A stretch of DNA of 9,473 bases from Methanothrix sp. (GCA_003162615.1 PMNG01000087.1:1-9473); one strand, 5' to 3'. Counted from the first letter of the stretch, positions 1-6,456 are shown. The notes: a model not told the origin generated them from the letters alone. Program-made: numbers and translations.

Positions 1-11
1 TCTAGGCCTCC

Positions 12-21
12 TCTTATAAAT
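12..21 (+). promoter_or_regulatory. TATA-box-like promoter element for the solute-binding-protein-like gene
   Basis: The AT-rich element CTTATAAATG lies about 28-30 bases before the ATG at 47. Archaeal TATA boxes sit about 25 bases before the transcription start, so this would place the start at or just before the ATG and give a leaderless or nearly leaderless mRNA. No Shine-Dalgarno sequence is visible between the element and the ATG, which fits. The purine-rich BRE expected just upstream is weak. Confidence 0.4.
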
Positions 22-46
22 GAGCATAGCCTAAAAGCAGACTAGC

Positions 47-982
47 ATGGCAGTGGATATTAGAATCGGCTATCTGACAACGTTGTATCATACCAGCTTC
101 ATTCTTATCGGTTCTAATCTCATTGAGCCTCAGGGAATTAAAGCTTCCTGGAAGTTATTTCCCAATGGTCCGGCGATGATGGACGCCTTCCAAAGGAAAG
201 AGCTCGATATGGGATACATCGGCATGCCTCCAGTAATGATCGGAATTGGGCGGGGCCTAGAAATCAAATGCATTGCAGGTGGGCATGTAGAGGGGACCGT
301 ACTCATAGGCGGCCAAGACTTTCAGGCATCGAGAACTCCAAGGGAGGCTCTTCTCCAGTTCAAAGGCAAATCCATCGGCACCCCGAAGTCGGGCTCGATC
401 CATGATGTGATCCTCAGAACGCTGATAAAAGATTCAGGCCTCACCGATGATATCACCGTCAAGAACTATGACTGGGCGGATTTTATCCTGGATGCTATGA
501 TAGACGGCGAGATCGATGGAGGCTGCGGCACGCCTCCACTGGCAGTCCTTGCCATGCATCAAATGAATGCGAAGATGCTAATTTCACCGTCGGCTATGTG
601 GCCGTTCAACCCGAGCTACGGCATAGTGGCGACAGAGAGCATGATTCGAGATTCGCAGTCTGCACTTGAAAGTTTTCTGAAGCTACACGAGGACGCTTCT
701 AATCTCTTGAGAGAAAGGCCGGAAGAGGCGGCAACACTTGTTCATCGGGCCTTTGATCTCATCGATGAGGATTTTGCCATGGAGGTGTTTAGGGTCTCAC
801 CCAAGTACTGCGCCAGCCTTCCCATTGAATACATTAATTCTTCTATGGCGTTTACGAAAACGCTTATTGACATGGGATATTTAACCCGTGATCTAGAGAA
901 GGAGGATGTATTCTACACCGAAATTATCCAGAAAGTACACCATGGAGAACATCATTACGATAATCCTGGAAAGCTGAGATGA
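47..982 (+). CDS. ABC-transporter substrate-binding-like protein (SsuA/NMT1/THI5-like fold), no signal peptide
   Basis: The 311-residue protein resembles type II periplasmic binding proteins of the sulfonate/nitrate/thiamine-precursor class (COG0715-like). It starts with a beta strand (residues 4-9, DIRIGYL), then a helix and a MDAFQRKELDMGYIGMPP segment around residues 45-62, where the family reads 'amasGevDia..g'. Next comes FKGKSIGTPKSGS near residues 105-117, typical of the second lobe, and a GGCGTPPLAV segment near 158-167. Such proteins normally capture a small solute outside the cell, but this one begins directly with the first strand and has no signal peptide or lipobox, so it may be cytoplasmic or a sensor or enzyme relative. 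An ATG at 20 leads to an in-frame stop within four codons, so 47 is the best start. No permease or ATPase gene follows. The fold assignment is fairly secure; the ligand is unknown. Confidence 0.75.
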   Translation: MAVDIRIGYLTTLYHTSFILIGSNLIEPQGIKASWKLFPNGPAMMDAFQRKELDMGYIGMPPVMIGIGRGLEIKCIAGGHVEGTVLIGGQDFQASRTPREALLQFKGKSIGTPKSGSIHDVILRTLIKDSGLTDDITVKNYDWADFILDAMIDGEIDGGCGTPPLAVLAMHQMNAKMLISPSAMWPFNPSYGIVATESMIRDSQSALESFLKLHEDASNLLRERPEEAATLVHRAFDLIDEDFAMEVFRVSPKYCASLPIEYINSSMAFTKTLIDMGYLTRDLEKEDVFYTEIIQKVHHGEHHYDNPGKLR

Positions 983-1009
983 AAATTTCCAATGTTGAGA
1001 AGGAAATTT
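983..1009 (+). other. Inverted repeat between the binding-protein-like gene and the GrpB-family gene
   Basis: AAATTTCC (983-990) and GGAAATTT (1002-1009) form a perfect 8-bp stem with an 11-nt loop, starting directly after the TGA stop at 980-982. No T-run follows and the stem is AT-rich, so it is a poor terminator. It may be a processing or mRNA-stability element, or an operator for the next gene. Confidence 0.35.
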
Positions 1010-1034
1010 AGACCTTGGATCGGCAGGATAATTG

Positions 1035-1637
1035 ATGGCAAAGACCCTCGATGAGCGAATTCATAGAGCAGTGCATGAGGATGTATCCATTGTCCCATAT
1101 GACCCTGAGTGGCCCAGGCTGTTCCTCGAAGAGAAAGAGCACCTGTTGGCATGTCTGCCCCGCGAATTCATCGGTAGGATTGAGCACTTCGGCAGCACCG
1201 CTGTGCCGGGCCTGGCGGCAAAGCCGATCGTCGACATGCTGGTAGAAGTCACATCTCTTGAGGAGGCAAGGCGCAGGATCGTCCCTCTTCTGGAATCACA
1301 GGGGTACGACTACTTCTGGAGGCCTACGTGGGGCGATGACACTCCGCCATTCTATGCTTGGTTTATCAAGCGAGACTCCAGCGGCAAACGGACTCATCAC
1401 ATTCACATGGTCGAAAGCCATTTTGAACACTGGGAGCGCCTCCTCTTTCGGGACTATCTAACTGAGCATCCTGATGTGGCTGAGGAGTACCAGAGATTGA
1501 AGATGCGTCTGGCAGCCGTATACCCGAATGACCGCATGGCCTATACAAAGGGCAAAACAGACTTTATCGTGAGAGTGATGAAGATCGCAAAACAGACAGT
1601 AAAACTGGCTCGAAAAAAGGCCCAACAAACAGATTAA
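1035..1637 (+). CDS. GrpB/UPF0157 family protein (nucleotidyltransferase fold)
   Basis: This 200-residue protein matches the GrpB (UPF0157) family, small proteins of the nucleotidyltransferase superfamily. Visible hallmarks are VPYDPEWPRLF (about 20-30), the HFGSTAVPGLAAKPIVDMLV block (51-70) with the GS turn and D67 of the nucleotidyltransferase core, and the H-H-I-H-M-V segment (121-126). The downstream WERLLFRDYL and YTKGKTDFI segments are also typical. The biochemical role is not established for most members; some are predicted to transfer nucleotides to small molecules or proteins. The ATG at 1035 is preferred over the TTG three bases earlier; an AGGAT at 1025-1029 may be a weak ribosome binding site. 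The gene follows the binding-protein-like gene by 52 bases on the same strand, so cotranscription is possible. The C-terminal tail (about 184-200) is lysine-rich. Family assignment is confident; function is not. Confidence 0.85.
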   Translation: MAKTLDERIHRAVHEDVSIVPYDPEWPRLFLEEKEHLLACLPREFIGRIEHFGSTAVPGLAAKPIVDMLVEVTSLEEARRRIVPLLESQGYDYFWRPTWGDDTPPFYAWFIKRDSSGKRTHHIHMVESHFEHWERLLFRDYLTEHPDVAEEYQRLKMRLAAVYPNDRMAYTKGKTDFIVRVMKIAKQTVKLARKKAQQTD

Positions 1638-1679
1638 CGAACGACTGATTGATGCCGGTTTGGTGTCGGTTTGGTCGTC
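1638..1679. other. Convergent intergenic gap with a short direct repeat
   Basis: The 42-base gap separates the converging GrpB-family and trmY stops. It contains CGGTTTGGT twice, two bases apart. No convincing hairpin-plus-T terminator for either gene is visible. Confidence 0.3.
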
Positions 1680-2306
1680 CTAGCTAATCGGTCGAATTAT
1701 GGTTTGATCTCCAAGCATACCCGTGTCCAGCATCCAGTTTACGAGGACAATGCAGTGGTCAGCATGCAGGCAGGCCGGTCCGATGGAGATCACTTCCGCC
1801 CCAGCTTGCAGGATCTGTGTTTCTTCCTCCGGTGTCATTCCCAGGTGGTCTCCCAGAATGAAGACAGCGTCGCCCGAAAGATTGCAATCGGCCTCGTGAA
1901 CATCCATACCATCCTCCCTCAGATACGCGGGCTTAATGCCTTTTGCCTTAAGATCAGACAGGACCTCGCCCAGCCCGCCTGTGCGCACAAATATGCCTGA
2001 AGTGGACATGGACCACTCCGGCCATGCCACAATTGCCAATGCCTTCTTTAGAAGAGCTGCTGTGGTCCTTTCGTCCGGGTTCAGGTGGCGCAGATCTTCG
2101 CCTCTGAGGCATACGGTCTTGTGTGGTTCGCCGCCGCACAGGACGAGAAGAATGCGAACATCGTGCCTGATTCCGTGAGAGATGACGAAAGCCGCGTTGA
2201 TGCACCGGCAGAGGATGTCGAGGCGTCCGGAGGTTCCTGGGATGTCCTCCAGAGAAAAATCGGGAGTGGTGGTGGCCTTATGTCCTACTACGATGAAGGT
2301 GCGCAT
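1680..2306 (-). CDS. trmY: tRNA (pseudouridine(54)-N(1))-methyltransferase TrmY
   Basis: This 208-residue SPOUT-class methyltransferase uses S-adenosylmethionine to methylate N1 of pseudouridine 54 in the T-loop of archaeal tRNAs, producing m1-pseudouridine. Family hallmarks are the N-terminal MRTFIVVGHKA, the PGTSGRLDILCRC block (about 23-35), ISHGIRHDV (42-50), the LNPDER segment (75-80), the trefoil-knot cofactor loop FILGDHLGMTPEEE (149-162), and the C-terminal LHADHCI (180-186) with the conserved cysteine. The reading frame can be extended to a TTG at 2333, but known TrmY proteins begin at the MR-x-F strand, so ATG 2306-2304 is chosen. No Shine-Dalgarno motif precedes it; CCTTCCTGATCTC lies directly upstream. 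An AT-rich TTTTAATT near 2343-2350 behind GCGAA could be the promoter, which would give a short leader. The gene stands alone, convergent with the GrpB-family gene. Confidence 0.93.
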   Translation of the reverse strand: MRTFIVVGHKATTTPDFSLEDIPGTSGRLDILCRCINAAFVISHGIRHDVRILLVLCGGEPHKTVCLRGEDLRHLNPDERTTAALLKKALAIVAWPEWSMSTSGIFVRTGGLGEVLSDLKAKGIKPAYLREDGMDVHEADCNLSGDAVFILGDHLGMTPEEETQILQAGAEVISIGPACLHADHCIVLVNWMLDTGMLGDQTIIRPIS

Positions 2307-2342
2307 GAGATCAGGAAGGAAGGGGGAGTACAAGCTTCTTTC

Positions 2343-2356
2343 GGAATTAAAATTCG
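2343..2356 (-). promoter_or_regulatory. Possible TATA/BRE element for trmY
   Basis: On the minus strand GCGAATTTTAATTC combines a BRE-like purine stretch with an AT-rich box about 40 bases before the trmY ATG. The box deviates from the consensus, so the call is tentative. Confidence 0.3.
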
Positions 2357-2392
2357 CTTAACCTAATCCATGCGCGGCAAACCTTGAGGTGT

Positions 2393-2430
2393 TAAAAAGA
2401 TAACGCTGGGGTTAGCCTTCATACCCCAGC
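2393..2430 (-). terminator. Stem-loop and U-tract terminator of the TPR locus
   Basis: Read on the minus strand, GCTGGGG (2430-2424) pairs perfectly with CCCCAGC (2411-2405) across a 12-nt loop that includes the TAA stop at 2414-2412 of the last TPR gene. The stem is followed six bases later by a run of five Ts (2398-2394). This GC-rich stem plus T-run resembles an intrinsic terminator. Archaeal polymerase can stop at T-runs alone, so the hairpin may act mainly in 3'-end stability. Confidence 0.6.
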
Positions 2431-3403
2431 TTCTTAGCTTTTTCAAAGGCAGCATCCGCCTCGAGAGTGCGTCCCAGCGCCTTCAGAGCAATGCTTTTCT
2501 TGTACCAGGTTGGCCCGCTCGCCTCCAACGGAAACAGCTCGATGGCTCTATCGTAGGCAATGACTGCATCATCATCCTTGCCGATCTTGAAGAGCGCAGC
2601 GCCTTTGCCCTCATAGGCCAGAGCGGCATTGATGCCTTTATCTTCAGACATCTCGACTACCTTATCATATGCCTTTGCGGCGTCATTGTACCTTCCAGCG
2701 GCATTGAGGGCCACTCCCTTCTGATACCAAACGGTGGCTGCATTTTGGGGGTTCAGCTTGATGGATTTATTAAAAGCATCGAAGGACTCGTTATACCTTC
2801 CAAGCTTGACAAGAGCACCGCCCTTGGCCATCCATGCATTGCTCAGCAAGACATTATCGCTGGCATTTGTACCACCGATCTCGATGGCTTTGTCATAGGC
2901 TGTAAGGGCCTTATCGTATCTATTCAGACGAGAATCGAGAACCATGCCTTTCCAGTTCCAGGCATCCTTATTCTGTGGGTCTAGCAGGATTGCCTTGTCG
3001 AACTCCTTGACAGCATCCTCGTATATGTTTTCGTTTTGATGTCCGAACACATCGGCCAGGTTGGCGATGAGAAAGCCCTTATGAACCAATAATGTTGAGT
3101 TCTTGGGGTCCAGCTCAATGGCTTTATCCTGGGCCTTGAGGGATTCGTTGTATTCACTGTGATTGCCGGAAAGGCTCGCCGCCAAGGCGAGGCTTGATGC
3201 TTTTGCATCCCAGAGAGTTGCGTTCGTTGGGCTCGGGCTCAGATCAATGGACTTTTGGATGGCCTTTGCAGCCTCTTCGTAAGATCCATTTCCCATCATT
3301 TCATAGCCCTTTTCAGCCAACCATTTACGGTGTTCTCCTGCGCCATAGCAGAGACACAGAGCATAGCTATAGCTAACAATGCGACGGTAAATCTTGCTTT
3401 CAT
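2412..3403 (-). CDS. Secreted tetratricopeptide repeat protein, module 3 (one-base frameshift after the signal peptide)
   Basis: This gene encodes a TPR protein of about 330 residues, likely a secreted or surface scaffold for protein contacts. Tandem TPR units of 34-40 residues run almost to the end (for example LGRYNESFDAFNKSIKL), closing with an EADAAFEKAKKLGYEG tail. The uninterrupted frame seems to begin at 3428, but there its N-terminus is not TPR-like. The frame starting at ATG 3403-3401 gives a clear signal peptide, MKARFTVALLAIAMLCVSA then MAQENT, with predicted cleavage after AMA, and has GGAAG at 3414-3411 just upstream. That frame reads to NGWLK at 3311 and then hits a stop. Adding one A to the A-run at 3313-3310 joins it to KGYEMMGNGSYEEA. 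I therefore read one gene with a -1 lesion. It follows the previous TPR gene by 40 bases and is probably cotranscribed. Whether a functional protein is made depends on whether the lesion is real. Confidence 0.82.
3310..3313 (-). other. Frameshift site in the module 3 TPR gene
   Basis: The minus strand reads CTG AAAA GGG here. With five As the frame becomes CTG AAA AAG GGC, giving WLKKGYE, which matches the WFKKSQD and WFNRGQE starts of the other two modules. With four As the signal-peptide frame ends a few codons later. Confidence 0.7.
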
Positions 3404-3410
3404 TTACAAA

Positions 3411-3440
3411 CTTCCTAGATAAACTCAAAAAATATTTAAG
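3411..3440 (-). promoter_or_regulatory. AT-rich spacer with ribosome binding site before the module 3 TPR gene
   Basis: The 40-base spacer between the two TPR genes reads CTTAAATATTTTTTGAG on the minus strand (3440-3424), followed by AGGAAG (3416-3411) seven bases before the ATG at 3403. The AT-rich part could be an internal TATA box about 30 bases before the start, or just a T-rich pause site. The AGGAAG supports the chosen start. Confidence 0.4.
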
Positions 3441-3443
3441 ATG

Positions 3444-4382
3444 CTAACCATTATATCCCAGCTCCTTGGCCTTAGCAAAGGCATCATCTGCTTTGGAGTT
3501 ATTCCCCAAAGCTTTCAGCGCATTGCCTTTGAGGTACCAGGTTTCTGCATCCAATGGGGACTGCTGGAGGGTCTTGTCGAGATTATTGATTGCTGCATCA
3601 TATGCCTTGGCAGCTTCGTCATGCTTGGCCATCTCATCAAGCGCTTTGCCTTTTCCAATCCATGCTTTGGCTGATGCGAATTCTGATGGCGCCATTTCAA
3701 TGGACTTGTTATTGGCTCCGACGGCTTCCTCGTATTTTCCCATATCCTTGAGGGCATTGCCTTCATCGCTCCATGACTGGAAAGCACTCGCTGGGTCCAT
3801 CTCCATGGATTTGTTAAAAGCTTGCAGCGACTCATTATACCGTCCAAGCCCGGCCAGAGCACTTCCCATACCTCGCCAGGACCAGGCGGAATAGAATCTG
3901 CCAATGTCATTTAAAGAGTCCAGCTCACTCGTTTTGTTATAGACATTGTAGGCCTCATCATATCTGCCCATTTTCAACAGGACATCCGCTTTGGCTACTC
4001 TGGCGTCTGCTTCGGCTTCCGGCATCTTTGGGGGAACTGCCTCGATGGCCTTGTCATATGCCTGTAGAGACTCGTTGTACTGGGCCAGATTCTTGAGGGA
4101 GTCGCCCTTCCATATCCAGGCATCGAAGTTTTGAGGATACATCCGAATGGCTTCATCATATGCCTTGAAGGCTTCTTTTGGCCTTCCTGCCATTTGAAGG
4201 GTATTGCCCTTGAATACCCAGAGTTCTGATATCCTCTCTGTATCGTTAGCCTGCCATGTCTCAATGGCCTTGTCAAAAGCATCGAGGGACTCGTTGTACC
4301 TTCCCAGAATTGATAAAGTTGTGGCCTTTCCTCCCCAGGCCATACCGTACTGGGGATTCAGCTCTATGGCCTTATCGTATGC
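3444..4382 (-). CDS. 3' part (module 2) of a frameshifted secreted TPR protein
   Basis: This frame encodes about 312 residues of continuous TPR repeats and has no promoter, ribosome binding site or signal peptide of its own. The first ATG is at 4343, but the frame is open and TPR-like back to the frameshift at 4382 (AYDKAIELNPQYG precedes that methionine), so it is the continuation of the gene starting at 5515. Repeats include LGRYNESLDAFDKAIE, LAQYNESLQAYDKAIE and LGRYNESLQAFNKSME, and the end reads KADDAFAKAKELGYNG, the same closing block as modules 1 and 3. TPR units form helical hairpins that bind peptides or other proteins. With one base restored, the 5' and 3' parts together form a single product of about 690 residues. 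If the lesion is real, this part would be untranslated, or reached only by internal initiation at ATG 4343, and would not be exported. Confidence 0.8.
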   Translation of the reverse strand, partial: AYDKAIELNPQYGMAWGGKATTLSILGRYNESLDAFDKAIETWQANDTERISELWVFKGNTLQMAGRPKEAFKAYDEAIRMYPQNFDAWIWKGDSLKNLAQYNESLQAYDKAIEAVPPKMPEAEADARVAKADVLLKMGRYDEAYNVYNKTSELDSLNDIGRFYSAWSWRGMGSALAGLGRYNESLQAFNKSMEMDPASAFQSWSDEGNALKDMGKYEEAVGANNKSIEMAPSEFASAKAWIGKGKALDEMAKHDEAAKAYDAAINNLDKTLQQSPLDAETWYLKGNALKALGNNSKADDAFAKAKELGYNG

Positions 4383-5515
4383 TTAACTGCCTCTTCCTTA
4401 GACCCGTTCCTGAACAACTCTTGGCCTCTGTTGAACCAATCCTCTGCGGTATTGTCCTGCGTCGCAACTGATGTACTGTAGCCTAGCTCCTTTGCCATTG
4501 CAAAGGAGGCATCTGCCTCAGCCTGTTGGCCGGGAGCCTTAAGAGCATTGTCTTTGCCCTGTACGGCGATCGTATCAGATGGGTTAAGTTCTAGGGCTTT
4601 GTCAAAAGCCTTGAGTGCTTCTTCATGTTCACCCATCTTTTCGAGAACGCTGCCCTTAGCTCCCCAGACTATGGCAGCGTATATGGTGTCGTTGGCAGGC
4701 ATAGTCTCGATGACCTTATCGTAGGCTGCGACGGATTCGTTATATCTGCCTAGGTCACCGAGGACGCCGACACTATACAGCCGGGCCTCCAGGCCTGTGA
4801 AATTTGGATCAAGTTCTATAGCCTTGCTGTAGTCGTTTATTGCTTCCTCTAGCTTACCTCTGGCCTCGTCTCGCTTTCCAGAATCGTTGAGGGTGTTGCC
4901 CAAGCCGACCAGAGTATTGGCCCTGCCATCCCAGGCCAGAGCAAGGTTCCTGGTATCGTTGGCCGGTATCAGCTCGATAGCTTTGTCAAAAGCATTCAGA
5001 GACTCGTTGTACTTGCTGAGGTTCTTGTTGAAAGTGGCCAGGGAACTAAGAGAATAGCCTTTGTCTTCCCAGGCCTCACCATAATTGGGATTTATTTCGA
5101 TGGCCTTATCATAAGCTCTGATGGCTGCTTCAAAAGTATTGGTGCGTTCTTGCCCTTGTAACCTGTTTGCTACCAGATCCAGGACCTTGCCCTTATGCAA
5201 CCAGGCCTCGGCAAACTTTGGATTCAAATCAGTGGCTCTGCCGAAAGCAATGGCCGCATCATCGGTCCTATAAAGCCTTTCCAAAATCAGACCTTTAGTT
5301 TGCCAGGCGTCTGCGTCATTAGGATTCTTCTTCAAAGTTTCATTGGTTAAATTAAGCGCTTTATAATATGCCTGGACGGATTCATTGTAAGATCCGTTTC
5401 TGTCGAGATCCTGGCTCTTTTTGAACCAATCGCTCGCACTCATCTCCTGCGCCACGGCAGAAACGCACATAGCTGCCAGGGCAATCAACGTAAAGGCGAA
5501 CCTGGCTTTCGCCAA
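4364..5515 (-). CDS. Secreted TPR protein, 5' part: signal peptide, module 1 and start of module 2 (frameshifted)
   Basis: This 383-residue reading frame starts with a signal peptide (MAKARFAFTLIALAAMCVSA, then VAQ) with likely cleavage after AVA, so the product is exported. TPR units fill residues 25-345, including YNESVQAYYKAL, YNESLNAFDKAIEL and YNESVAAYDKVIE. Module 1 closes at EADASFAMAKELGYS (332-347). A second module then opens in the same frame (AEDWFNRGQELFRNGSKEEAVK, 357-378), but the frame ends five codons later at HTIRP. Restoring one G beside 4382 continues it as KAYDKAIELNPQYG into the downstream frame, for a full protein of about 690 residues. The start is uncertain. TTG 5515-5513 gives MAKARF, parallel to MKARF of the next gene, but the only good ribosome binding site (GGAG, 5546-5543) is 27 bases away and better placed for an ATT at 5533-5531. 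The role is unknown beyond protein-protein contact at the cell surface. Confidence 0.85.
   Translation of the reverse strand: MAKARFAFTLIALAAMCVSAVAQEMSASDWFKKSQDLDRNGSYNESVQAYYKALNLTNETLKKNPNDADAWQTKGLILERLYRTDDAAIAFGRATDLNPKFAEAWLHKGKVLDLVANRLQGQERTNTFEAAIRAYDKAIEINPNYGEAWEDKGYSLSSLATFNKNLSKYNESLNAFDKAIELIPANDTRNLALAWDGRANTLVGLGNTLNDSGKRDEARGKLEEAINDYSKAIELDPNFTGLEARLYSVGVLGDLGRYNESVAAYDKVIETMPANDTIYAAIVWGAKGSVLEKMGEHEEALKAFDKALELNPSDTIAVQGKDNALKAPGQQAEADASFAMAKELGYSTSVATQDNTAEDWFNRGQELFRNGSKEEAVKHTIRP
4381..4384 (-). other. Frameshift site joining the two TPR frames
   Basis: The minus strand reads GCA GTT AAG C AT ACG ATA. With one more G (AAG GCA TAC GAT AAG) the protein continues as EEAVKAYDKAIELNP, a perfect TPR second helix. 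Without it the frame stops at TAG 4366-4364. Confidence 0.8.
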
Positions 5516-5540
5516 CTTATTATTTCGTTTAATGAAATCA

Positions 5541-5642
5541 CTCTCCTTTATCTTCGGTACACGTAGAAGCGACCGAAGCCAGATAACTGGGGCAATGAGC
5601 CCCCACTCTTCCCTACCAATGTGCCGTTCCTATTTACGGCAT
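5541..5642 (-). promoter_or_regulatory. Structured 5' leader of the TPR locus with three consecutive stem-loops
   Basis: Between the predicted transcription start (about 5642) and the GGAG at 5546-5543, the minus-strand transcript can form three hairpins. These are TGCCGT/ACGGCA (5641-5636 with 5627-5622, 8-nt loop), GGGGC/GCCCC (5603-5599 with 5593-5589, 5-nt loop) and CTTCGGT/ACCGAAG (5578-5572 with 5558-5552, 13-nt loop). The last ends just before the ribosome binding site. I recognise no known riboswitch class. Structure could control translation, stability or termination, but folding was judged by eye only. Confidence 0.45.
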
Positions 5643-5664
5643 GCGACGTACTCGACATTCAACG

Positions 5665-5678
5665 AATATAAATTTTGC
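5665..5678 (-). promoter_or_regulatory. TATA/BRE promoter of the TPR locus
   Basis: On the minus strand GCAAAA (BRE-like, 5678-5673) is followed directly by TTTATATT (5672-5665), a near-consensus archaeal TATA box. Transcription would start near 5642, giving a leader of about 110-127 nt depending on the start codon. Confidence 0.6.
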
Positions 5679-5811
5679 GGCTGTCGTTAAAAAATCGATA
5701 GCAGCTAATATCAGATTCTTGATAATATCGAATGAAAATGATTCTGTTCTGTCTTTTTCGTCCCAAAAAGCATAATAACCAATAGGCAGACTTAGATCCC
5801 TTCAACCGGAG
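5679..5811 (+). promoter_or_regulatory. Upstream region and ribosome binding site of the HAD hydrolase gene
   Basis: The GGAG at 5808-5811 lies six bases before the ATG at 5818 and supports that start. Upstream the region is AT-rich. ATAATA near 5721-5726 or 5772-5777 may serve as a TATA box; neither stands out. A small AT-rich inverted repeat, CTTTTT/AAAAAG (5753-5758 with 5765-5770), and TATCA/TGATA (5709-5724) are present. No RNA gene is visible in this divergent gap. Confidence 0.4.
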
Positions 5812-5817
5812 AATAAG

Positions 5818-6456
5818 ATGATTCGTTTCATATCCCTGGACATGGATGGAACCCTGGTCAACTCCAGGTTCGTGGACCTGGTGTGGATGCAGGGGATGCC
5901 AGAGCTGTACGCGGAGAAGCACGGTTTGGATTTCAAGGCAGCGAAGGAACTGGTCGTCGGCGAGTACATGAAGATAGGCAGCGACAACCTGGAGTGGTAC
6001 AACCTTCAGTACTGGCTGGACAAGTTTGAGCTAAAAGCCAGCCCGGAGAGCCTTCTGGAGAGGTTCGAGGACCATATTGAGCCTTATCCGGAAGTCACTG
6101 AAGCCCTGGACCGCCTCTCTGAGAACTACGAGCTAGTGGTCACATCTAACGCTGCCAGAGAGTTCATAGAGATGGAGCTGGACGGCCTAGCGGACTACTT
6201 TTCCGAGACGTTCTCTGCCACCAGCGACTTCCGAGAGGTCAAAAAGTCGCCCCTGGTTTATGGTGCGGTCTGCAGACAGCTAAAGGCCAAGCCCATTGAG
6301 GTCATGCACATTGGGGATCACTACAGCTACGATTACGAGTCTCCGCTGGATGCGGGTTTGGATGCTCTTTTCCTTGACCGCAAAGGGATGAGGAGTGGCA
6401 GCGAGGTAGTGGGCGACCTTCGAGAGGCTGTCGAGCTAATAGACAACTTTGCCTAA
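5818..6456 (+). CDS. HAD-superfamily hydrolase (phosphatase-like)
   Basis: This 212-residue protein carries all four motifs of haloacid-dehalogenase hydrolases, which remove phosphate groups from small molecules through an aspartyl-phosphate intermediate. Motif I is SLDMDGTLVNS (D8 as nucleophile, D10 as acid/base). Motif II is VVTSN (107-111). The motif III lysine lies in VKKSPLVYG (142 or 143). Motif IV is HIGDHYSYDYESPLDAG (164-180), with D167 and D172 as metal-binding candidates. A helical cap of about 70 residues between motifs I and II marks it as a C1-cap (subfamily I) member, similar to phosphoglycolate phosphatase-like proteins. It could act on any of many phosphorylated metabolites; the substrate cannot be read from the sequence. 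It is followed by pyrF after 68 bases, but pyrF has its own promoter, so the two need not be linked in function. The start is supported by the GGAG before it. Confidence 0.88.
   Translation: MIRFISLDMDGTLVNSRFVDLVWMQGMPELYAEKHGLDFKAAKELVVGEYMKIGSDNLEWYNLQYWLDKFELKASPESLLERFEDHIEPYPEVTEALDRLSENYELVVTSNAAREFIEMELDGLADYFSETFSATSDFREVKKSPLVYGAVCRQLKAKPIEVMHIGDHYSYDYESPLDAGLDALFLDRKGMRSGSEVVGDLREAVELIDNFA

Noticed and set aside
1671..2000. Open frame on the plus strand opposite trmY
   Set aside because: It is fully antisense to a well-supported trmY and shows no conserved features of its own.
3466..3894. Long open frame on the plus strand opposite the TPR gene
   Set aside because: It mirrors the repetitive codon pattern of the TPR gene on the other strand, with repeated short leucine/alanine/serine-rich blocks, and has no start signal or recognisable domain.
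3280..4400. Programmed -1 frameshifting as the explanation for both TPR breaks
   Set aside because: The A-run at 3310-3313 could allow a -1 slip, but the site near 4382 (GTT AAG CAT) has no slippery heptamer, and no strong downstream pseudoknot was seen. Simple one-base losses explain both.
2412..5515. CRISPR or DNA-level repeat array in the TPR region
   Set aside because: The repetition is at protein level in units of 34-40 codons with diverged DNA; there are no constant repeats with unique spacers.
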